Source of the DNA: Urechis unicinctus
Taxonomy: Eukaryota; Annelida; Polychaeta; Xenopneusta; Urechidae
Direction: 5' to 3'
NCBI GenBank assembly: GCA_034190875.2
Contig: CM067354.1
Span: 66,670,668-66,734,667 of the forward strand
Length of the DNA: 64,000 bases
The translations under genes were made by a program, and so were the position numbers. Positions within the stretch are counted from its first letter, which is position 1. Every line of letters begins with the position of its first letter. The notes under the pieces are model-generated. The model saw only the letters and a list, made by a program, of their open reading frames with translations. It was not told the DNA's origin and made no database searches. Shown here piece after piece: positions 56,105 to 64,000 of the stretch.

Positions 56105-57466
56105 CATATCTCACTGTTGTTTAATGCGATGCTTTCGTATGCATATGCTCTACTGGGTATGTTGCATTCCACGCTGATAACCTTACCAAAGAATGGAAAG
56201 AAATCGTTAAATAAAAGTAATAATAACATGTCCATAGCGATCAGTAGTATTTTGCGAAAATCACTTGATAATATTATTTTAACATCACAGAGTGACGCGC
56301 TGAAAACAAGCGATCTGCAATGCGGTTTCAAACAGTCTACCACTCAGTGCAGGTTTATTTTTCAAGAGATTGTTGATCACTTTGTAACTCAGGGTTCATC
56401 TTGTTTTGTAATTTTATTAGACGCATCTAAAGTATTTGATCGTGTAAATTATGTTTGCGCTTCTCAGGCCTAAAGGAATCTGCAAAACAATATGTAAATA
56501 ACTCATTTATATAAACACACGTCAGAGCATGAAAGTCCGATGGAATGCTTATAGCTCTGAGCCTATTATTTGCACGAATGGTGCTTTCGCTATTATCATA
56601 TTGTGTATATATTGATGAATAACCAAGGCGCCTTAATGAAGCGAATAGTTGATGAAAAATGGGTCATAATTATATGGTTGCTTTGAGTTATGCTGATAAT
56701 ATTTCACTCATTGCACCTTCAGTCACAGCGGATTAGAGAATGCCTAGAATATGCGTCGAATTTTCGAAGAAACAACATGTGTGTGCAGTTAAATTATGAA
56801 AAACGCGTTTGCTTGCGTTCAATGCTTACGCCAGTCCAGTATATTTAACCCTAAATTGTGAAATAATTGTACAAGAGAAACAAGCTGCTCACTTTGGATG
56901 TAATAGTGGTTATTGTGCGAATTTGAAAAATACTCGTGCGTGCAAGTAGGGATTTGATAGCGAAAACGGATGTGTTATTAGAAACTCACCATTTGAATTC
57001 ATTTAAGAAAAAACCAGCTACCCCTTAGAAATCAAATGTTGTTGCGCTTTGTCAATTTTTTTCATACGTGCCTGAACAGCCCCAATGTTTAAGTATTATA
57101 TATGTGAGTAAATGTTGTTTCAACAGCAGAACAATGTTTAGCAATAATTGTTCGAACAATTACGCATGCCTTGAACATAAATTATTGTTATTTATTACAG
57201 TACAGAAAATGCATTAAAGACTCCAGCTATATGATTACGCCACCATGTAATTCTGAACATGAGTATATTTCCATGCTCATATAGGAGCTTATTATTATTA
57301 GTGATGGAAATTGAGGATCGGTGCTTACCCGACCTGAAGGTTTAAGCGTGTGCTTATCGTAACCGCTTTATTTCATTTTCGTCCTCGTGTGTGCTGTTTT
57401 GCTGCTGAAGCAAACACTAGTGTTTTTGAACATCAGCTGTGCGAAACAAAGATTATTATTATTAAA
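56105..57466 (+). mobile_element. Decayed LINE (L2/CR1-like) with reverse transcriptase remnant
   Basis: A 125-codon frame (56,096-56,473) reads as a non-LTR reverse transcriptase: a TLITLPKN segment, then AISSIL, SDLQCGFK and LLDASKVFDRVNY, the last being motif A with its catalytic Asp. After a stop at about 56,471 the protein continues in other frames. 56,497-56,604 gives SMKVRWNAYSSEP followed by NGAF, and 56,686-56,730 gives YADN ISLIAPS. The usual YADD box thus has Asn in place of the second Asp. The 3' end carries a short ATT run (57,452-57,464), the tail type typical of L2/CR1 elements. Several frame breaks and at least three stops make it inactive. The 5' end (endonuclease) is missing or unreadable. 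Clade is inferred from motif style; related clades such as Rex1 or Daphne are possible. Confidence 0.85.
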
Positions 57467-58247
57467 TGTTGCAGATGCGACAAGACTGAAAAAGAATATT
57501 AGGATTCAGACAGATGAATAATATCGGAGGATGGAATCCGGAATGTACCATACGTGAAATTAAGGTGATTGGTACATTGCAAATAACACATTTAAAATTG
57601 CAATGAAATTCATGAAGCATTGCTTCATATGACACCAAAGTGGTCTACTTTAATTGACCATCGTCTTTCTTGGTAAAACTTTGGGTCACAATGTCTTATT
57701 ACGGTTTACAAGCAGAGTATGCACAAGGTGCCAGGGATTCGCTGTTCAAAAATGCCCTCTCAGAAAACCCGGCATCACTTAAGAGGGTGGGATTTGTTCT
57801 AAACCCAATCTCATCAATCAGTCTTAACATCCATGCCTACTAAATACAATAGCAAAGACTTAATCTTAAATACTCCACTCTCCAGGTTAATAATTATAAT
57901 GTCGCTGACGTAATTGCTAGGTAACCATAAATACTTCGCATCGTCTGATAAGCGCAACAACTGGTTCAACGTCATTGAAACAATGTTTTCGTTACGGACA
58001 TTGTAGTGTTTTTTAGCTCAAACGATTGTGCAGCACAAATATGCGATTTGAAATGCACGCAGTAGTACTGTTTACTAGATGATTGTATGTGATACCACGT
58101 CATACAGTGATTTAACTACCTGGTGACCATATTTACCGCACACATCGGCCTAATAAAGGCCATGTTGTTTAACTCGAACAGGTAATGCCACACATATGGT
58201 CATAAAGTAACACGTATTCCTAATATCGTACCTGATAGGGGGAGTGC

Positions 58248-58442
58248 TTAACATATAAGATTGATACGAACTGCTGAAACCATGGCTTGATTGGCAGGGA
58301 ATGCATTATTTCCGTGACAACAAACCAGATATGCAGAGCCTGATTGGATCATGGACGCCTGTTTATAAAACAAGCCGTCCGTCCCAGTAGAGTTAAATGA
58401 TATTTGTACGGTAGACGCCGAGTCATCTGCTGGACCCGCCAT
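58248..58442 (-). CDS. Possible small exon or ORF, unknown product
   Basis: A 64-codon frame beginning MAGPADDSAS. It is richer in Gly, Ala, Ser and Asn and higher in GC than its surroundings, so it looks less like random AT-rich translation. I recognise no domain. Upstream the frame is open to a TGA about 20 bases before the Met. No promoter or clear splice site was established. It may be chance. Confidence 0.15.
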   Translation of the reverse strand: MAGPADDSASTVQISFNSTGTDGLFYKQASMIQSGSAYLVCCHGNNAFPANQAMVSAVRINLIC

Positions 58443-59144
58443 GGTGTCATTGTGTGCTGCACGTCATACTTATGCACCATGCCAGTGCCATCCTAATCGT
58501 ATATTATCATTAATTCATCCTAAACTCGCAGCATGACGATACGTAATCAGATCAAGAGGCATATAGAGAGTAGCGATCGCCGCGTACTACACTGTGTCGT
58601 GCAAACAGGCGCATCCGAGATATTTCGGGCGATAAGCATGAGTATTGGTCAAACACTGTGCGAGAGTTGGCACCTCACTGCAATTAATAATGAACACTCC
58701 ACAATGCAGCAATCTTTGCGTCATCCACATGTTATCTGCGAATTGGCAATCAGTGTTAACATGGGTATCACACATGCAATTCAACAGCAAATGCCCTTAA
58801 TGCAATTCCTGAACCACATGATCTATATCATTTATAATTCGTATGTGCAACCATCTTGATTTTGTGAGAAATGCTCTCGGGTCAGTATTGCCTACAACCC
58901 CTTGGTAATATATCGGGTTCATGCATACACCAATATGAGAGTAAGCAAATACCACATTTAACGATATTCTTTCAAAGTACATACGTTGGACGTGCTTTTG
59001 ATGCGAACATTGGTATTTATTCCAAAGGAAATTTTTCATTTAAGGACATCGTGAATAGAGGCTGTGCAATGATATTTACCATTATCAGTATTGTTTATGC
59101 TTGAAAGCTTTTTAATTGGCGGAATGGTGAATAGTATTACTTAC

Positions 59145-59358
59145 AACACGCATTTACACCAGCCCTTACAGATAAAGGGCAGTTAAAGGGCAGCGTGGCC
59201 CCTACAATATGTGACCTAAAGCGACACCAACTTCCATCCGTGTTTGCCGGGTATAAGGGTGATCCCGATTTAACGCTGGCAAACTTCTTATGAGTAGTAC
59301 ATGTGGTTGAGGAATTCAGCCATATAATATGCCCGAATTGTGCAGTCTTTCTCTCCAT
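59145..59358 (-). CDS. Possible exon, unknown product
   Basis: The minus-strand frame contains SPLYPANTDGSWCRFRSHIV and ends AGVNAC. Next comes GTAAGTAA at 59,144-59,137, a consensus-quality 5' splice donor that lies right before the frame stop. Composition is richer in GC than the flanks. No acceptor could be fixed with confidence, and no domain was recognised. A host exon, an exon of a transposon, or chance are all possible. Confidence 0.15.
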
Positions 59359-60362
59359 TCATCTGCCATTTGATACATTTAACAAAATCAAAATTGTGGC
59401 TAAATCAAATTACGGCAACAATAGACATCAAAGCTGGTTGGAGTAATGTGGGCGATATAAGGTCAAGTTTAAAACGTTGGCAAAGAATACACGATGTAGT
59501 CAATCAACCGGGTCATAAATACAATTTATGATTGTTACTATCCTCAAACACTGGGCGGTCATGGTAGCGTGCATATGTGATTCGGATAATTTTAACAACC
59601 ACCGAAAGTATAACGCCAAGAGCATAACGCCATATCCTAGGGATAATTGTAGCGTTACAGATCATTCATTGCCTGGCATGGTTCCTAAGGGTTGCGATTA
59701 GATATGTGAGTCAATTGATGAAGTGCCTTCGAAACAACATTTGAAAGTTATAACACTCGGTTTATTCATAACATCCGGCACCAATGTTGAGATGGAGACG
59801 ACGCTAATTCATCCGACACAATTTCTCCCCCCTATGCTACGAAAAGTTTCAAGGGAGTTGTGCCCAGATCGCTTTTTTGCCTAAACTGACGCATCAGTGA
59901 ATGTGTCTAGCCAAATAACATGCTAACGCTTAACGCTTAATTAGACAGTATCGCTAGCATTTTACCACAACAGGAAATTTAACGATATTATTGCACATTT
60001 TGTGACCCCAATTACCCTTAAATGTCGTACTGACGGTACCATACGCCTAGATTATCAATTGTTATAGGAAGTTGAATGACGAATTATCACTTCCGAATTT
60101 AACATGGCCTCTTTTGGTTCTACAGTGATCTGATGCAATTTCGTCTACCCATTTAAAACTGCAATCAACTTGTTGCAACCAGCAATGCTACATATCTGAT
60201 TAGTGCTATCAACCCTGCCTACGAACATCTATTCATTGATGGTACTCCACTACATTTTACAGTATTACTTCAGACAGATTGTTATTGTGTGAAATACACC
60301 CGTATCTTGTAGCGTCGTGAGTAATTTACGTATGTGAAATTAAGTTACTGGGTAGCAGCATG

Positions 60363-60600
60363 TGAGAATACCTCCCATGTGATAATCAAACGACCAACTT
60401 AAAATGATGGATCATTTAAACATCCATCATAACACATTAAATGGCATATATATTAGGTTTATAAATGTTTTGTCACGTTCCTGGTTCTGAGATGGTTAGG
60501 AGACCTCCTACATGATAATCAAACCACCAATATTAAGTGATTGATCATTTTAACCATTCATCAAAACACATAAATTGGCATAAATGTTAGGTTACTGATG
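60363..60600 (+). repeat. 133 bp two-copy diverged tandem repeat
   Basis: GATAATCAAAC occurs at 60,381 and 60,514, with the flanking 100 bp alignable on each side. The left unit contains a perfect 9 bp inverted repeat (ATGATGGAT...ATCCATCAT) around a 9 bp loop; in the right unit the arms have decayed. Confidence 0.85.
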
Positions 60601-61237
60601 ATAGCAATTAGAAGTAAATAATAGGGTGACCAACTAAATTTCCAATGCATAAGCAGTTCTTTCATTGTGGTGAGTTATTACGAGGAATCATGATGTTTTT
60701 GTATCCGCTGTCCGCTGAAGCAGCAACGCAGGGTTGAAGATCGCCATACTCAGCTTCATCAACATCTGACCAATTAAATGTCTCCAACCAACTTCTTGCT
60801 GAAAGTGCTCGTCACCCAGGATAAAACACCCCTGATTAAAATGCGGTGACCAAGATACGGTCATTTGTTAGATGTGACAGCTAATAGCCAATTGGTAATA
60901 GCAGACATCTGTCAATGACACAGGGAACCTTTCACACACTGTCATGGCTTGTGCAGTGATGTCAAAAGATAAAGCAATCGTCATCTACAGGTATTTCGTG
61001 TGTAATACATAATCAGAGACCTACGAATTGTAATTATGATCGGACTGACAACAAAGCGCGCTTAGTTTATGTAATGACCCGTTTGTCTGAGCTTCTAATT
61101 TGGTTTTGGCAAACGCTTATAATTCGTTGTAGTAAACGGATTTCAGCTACACCTGGGATAAACATCATGACTCACAAATGGTTCTGCCTTGTATTTTATG
61201 GTGTTGTAGTTTAAACTCAACTTGCCTATATCTGTGA

Positions 61238-61789
61238 ATGATAAAATTTTCTCTCGTGACAAATGGGTCATCCCTGATGACTTCACGCTATGGTATGCCC
61301 AGTAACTTGGCTGTGGCTGTAATGAATGAGGGGACAAATGATGAAGCATTGCAAGCGTCACCAAAGTGTAGCATTGCAAAAGTATATTTCTCTTACAGAA
61401 GAGAGATGAAGTTTGTAGGAAATAATCTACAACAACAGCAGCACTATCCAGCATATCACTACCCAAAAGGTGACTCGATAATTGATTGCTTGGCTTTTCA
61501 GTCTGACTCATGGATACAACGGGATTATGTGCCAACACCTCTTCATCATGGCATATCCTTTGCGAGCGCTCCTCTAGACGAGCTTTTGAACAATTTTAAT
61601 AAATGGAGCACTGTCAATGATGACACCTCTACACTAAGTTTCATGTCAATGTTGACCGCCTATTTCTTACAAGCGATAATACGCATTCATATAAGATACT
61701 TTTATACCAACAAACAGGAAGCATATGTGCAACAGGGTGTATTTATATTTTACATCATACTCACGGGGAACAGCTTAACAGCGAAATAA
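61238..61789 (+). CDS. Orphan 183-codon open frame, unknown
   Basis: The longest open frame not made of simple repeat. It reads MIKFSLVTNGSSLM through YHYPKGDSIIDCLAFQSD to a C-terminal hydrophobic stretch (FIFYIILTG). I recognise no domain. A 131-codon frame overlaps on the opposite strand (61,143-61,538), and a third minus-strand frame there reads AMLHFGDACNASS in a protein-like way, so the coding strand is uncertain. It could be an exon, a transposon remnant or chance. Confidence 0.15.
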   Translation: MIKFSLVTNGSSLMTSRYGMPSNLAVAVMNEGTNDEALQASPKCSIAKVYFSYRREMKFVGNNLQQQQHYPAYHYPKGDSIIDCLAFQSDSWIQRDYVPTPLHHGISFASAPLDELLNNFNKWSTVNDDTSTLSFMSMLTAYFLQAIIRIHIRYFYTNKQEAYVQQGVFIFYIILTGNSLTAK

Positions 61790-63016
61790 ACTTTACTCAA
61801 GCAGCAAGGGCAAAGACGAACACCATGTCGTTGGTGTAGAGACATTCCCACATGGTCGACGTCTTATCCGTTTATTGTTACTATCTCCCGTCAAACAACG
61901 TATTTAAATATCTTCAAAAGACCTTGATCGATCCGACCACTGAAGGTTATTTCTTCACATGTTTAAGTAATAAGCAATATTTTGGATTCACTGAAAAGAC
62001 CTGTTTCGTTGCATGATGATAATCAACATTTTCTCCATTAATATTATACGTCGGTCAGTAATTGGTCAAAAAAAAGGACACAATACGGTTATAAAAACTG
62101 TGCAATACAATCTAGATAAAAAAACAGAGACCAGTGAAAAAGTACATAGGAATGTTTTCAAGATAATTCAAAGAATAGGATAGCTCGATGAAGGCATGAC
62201 CTGTAAGCTATTGTAGATCCTTTTCATGGCAGTCAAGTCATAGTTGACAGTACATAGGGAACCATTCATTGACCATACTTTCTATCTGGCGAGTGAGGTG
62301 TTTTAGCAATCTATATTATAGTTTGATATGCAATAGATAAAACGTTTTTTTACTCTTCAAGTAGTCTTCATGTTATTAGCCATCATAGTGAAGCCTTTTA
62401 TTGTCCGCTTCGGCCATATCGTGTAAACATGTGTGACTGATGCACCATTGTGCAGAAATTAAGGTGCTAATTAGGTGAATTACGCTTATTTCATGCTACC
62501 CAAATGATAATAAGCAACTACGTTATTTTTACCGTGCGTTTAGGCGTAATAATTTGAACAGTTGTTCTTATTTGTAGCAACGAGAAAAATAATTTATCTG
62601 GTTTCGTTTAACAATAATTTTAGTCTGCTTTATAGGAAAAAATGCATGAGCCTTATCTATAGCCTTCTTCACAGGTAATCTGGAGGTCATTCGTTGACGC
62701 CTATGGGTATCAGCGCATACATCTATTCGTAGAATGAAAAATGTGCGCAAATTATTCCCACCCTAGCAAATACCCTGCAATCAGTATCGGTATCCAATAA
62801 TAATAATACCATTTTAATGTAATACCACCAAAGCACGTTTGACACCATTTGTGGCAGCACATACTGGAGTCACAAAGAACAATGCCGATCTGCAAACGGT
62901 CTAGCATACCATGCTTGACCATCTTGCATTAAATGTCTAAATCGGTAGCTATATTAATTGCTTTGAAAAAAAAAGAAGCAACACTGCGTTAGGGCAAAGC
63001 CCTCTGATATGTGTTC

Positions 63017-63115
63017 GTTATCGCATGGTCACGTGGATGATATGGGGAAAGAACACGAGGACGCGGAACGTTCGAGTCTCTTTTCCTCCTATCATCCGCA
63101 TGACCACGCGATAAC
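63017..63115. repeat. 99 bp fold-back inside R1
   Basis: The left arm begins GTTATCGCATGGTCACGTGG. The right arm is its near-exact inverse, ending CGCATGACCACGCGATAAC. Arms of about 35-40 bases pair with few mismatches around a short loop. In the R1 copy at 30,908 the right arm is missing. Confidence 0.85.
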
Positions 63116-63773
63116 ATACTTATCGTGATGGCACCTACACGCAATATAATTCTCCTAATTATGATTATTAGCGTGAACCTATGTTATGTAAGGTATCTGC
63201 CGGGGACCTGCAGATATAAGAGGTATACCCTTAATCCCCCACTCAGCTGTCTGTAATGATGGTTTCAGCTATAGGAGATCTCGGAGATTTTTCTTTTTCG
63301 ACGCCAGTGATTTTGAGACGGATTTTAGTGTTCCTGATGGTGCGTCTTTTGCTACCTTGGATCCATCAATATATACCAAATGGGAAGTAGGAGGTGCTTC
63401 TTGTGATGGTCGGTTCAGCGCCAAAACTGTAGCGCAATAGACACGACTCGGCATGATTTCGGGGAGATGGGATAATACCGTGACTTTCCGATGAGCGATA
63501 CGCAAGCAGATAAGCGGCTGACAAGCAAATGACTCTTGAGAAAACCTTCGTTAAAAGACTTGCAAGGTGTGCGTGATATTAAGACCCTCCGTAGTGTTGC
63601 CATGTTAGCGCAGTGGTGCTCTGTGAGGGACCTTCTCAAATCTGGCTGCTGCTTGTTAATATAGACACGGTCGCGGTTATCGCACGGCAAACTGTGCGTT
63701 TGAGGCGATATGGGAAAAATACCGAGCTTTTTCTCGAGTTCTGATTGGCTGAGAGTAGGGTGCCATGCGATAA
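63017..63773. mobile_element. R1 repeat: probable non-autonomous TIR transposon, copy 2
   Basis: About 757 bp, same strand and order as 30,908-31,644. Long shared stretches include GATAATACCGTGACTT and GTGCGTGATATTAAGA. Ends are GTTATCGCATGG and CCATGCGATAA. The terminal motif occurs four times here: at both ends, inverted near 63,105, and as GTTATCGCACGG at 63,676. This copy keeps a complete fold-back at its left end that copy 1 has lost. No transposase. Confidence 0.6.
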
Positions 63774-64000
63774 ATATAAAAACACAATGTTGTCAAAATC
63801 TTTATTTGAATAAATGCATCCACACCTTAATTGTATATTCAATTGTTGATAAAAGTACTAGTGTGGGGCCCCCGCTGTTTGGAAAGAGTGGAAAAGAGTC
63901 GGGTTTTTGGCGCTATTGGGATGGGGTTTTAGCTACAATGAGGTGGGGTCTCGATTGGAGGTAACCTCAGCGACAGCTCAAACTAAGTCGCTAAAAGACC
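63774..64000. other. End of window: G-rich, compositionally distinct segment
   Basis: From about 63,860 the sequence becomes G-rich (GTGGGGCCCCCGC, GGGATGGGG, GAGGTGGGG), unlike the preceding AT-rich DNA. It may be the start of another element or a gene-proximal region, but the window ends. Confidence 0.5.

Larger units (their letters stand above)
57467..60362. other. Right flank between LINE and 133 bp tandem repeat
   Basis: 2.9 kb unmatched DNA. It contains two small minus-strand frames with protein-like composition (58,248-58,442 and 59,137-59,358, listed separately) and otherwise nothing recognised. Confidence 0.4.

Noticed and set aside
58533-58859. 108-codon plus-strand frame as a gene
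   Set aside because: Overlapped by minus-strand frames of similar length, with no domain and no start or splice context that favours it.

Overview
This window is AT-rich, almost gene-free eukaryotic DNA. No protein-coding gene, tRNA or rRNA could be supported. Apart from microsatellite reading frames, the open frames are short and give no recognisable domain. The one clear protein signal is a decayed LINE reverse transcriptase (56.1-57.5 kb) with L2/CR1-type motifs. That element class, the long (TA)n, (ATAC)n and (CA)n arrays and the lack of genes suggest a non-coding or heterochromatic stretch of an animal genome, probably an invertebrate. The species cannot be read from the sequence.

The dominant structure is a large, old, direct duplication array. 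Three copies of one complex unit lie head to tail: copy 1 at 1-19,830, copy 2 at 21,512-43,945, and a truncated copy 3 at 45,506-52,505. The spacing is about 19-23 kb. The order is kept: A (A1-A4), B, E, C. Short stretches aligned by eye are about 85-93% identical, with very many indels. One block (D) sits inside C in copies 1 and 2 and also, out of place, inside A of copy 1, so the copies are mosaics. All three copies carry an (ATAC)n array at the same position in block B. The (TA)n arrays are mostly private to one copy. Copy 2 is longer mainly because its C block holds extra segments of about 290-780 bp that copy 1 lacks.

Region by region: 1-3.4 kb A blocks; 3.4-5.8 kb copy-1-only DNA; 5.8-10.0 kb B; 10.6-10.8 kb E; 11.9-12.7 kb degenerate AT array; 13.2-13.4 kb an inverted relative of a sequence at 32.5 kb; 13.7-19.8 kb C; 19.8-21.5 kb junction; 21.5-24.8 kb A; 24.8-28.9 kb B; 29.6-29.8 kb E; 30.9-31.6 kb a TIR-bearing repeat (R1); 32.2-34.0 kb tandem and AT arrays; 34.8-43.9 kb C; 43.9-45.5 kb junction; 45.5-47.6 kb A; 47.9-52.5 kb B. 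From 52.5 kb the array stops. The right flank holds the LINE, a small tandem repeat, two weak exon candidates, an orphan 183-codon frame, a second R1 copy at 63.0-63.8 kb, and a G-rich end.

Nothing suggests genes working together. Where homologous copies can be compared, reading frames are not conserved, so the array behaves as non-coding DNA. All identities are by-eye estimates over short stretches, and all block borders are approximate.
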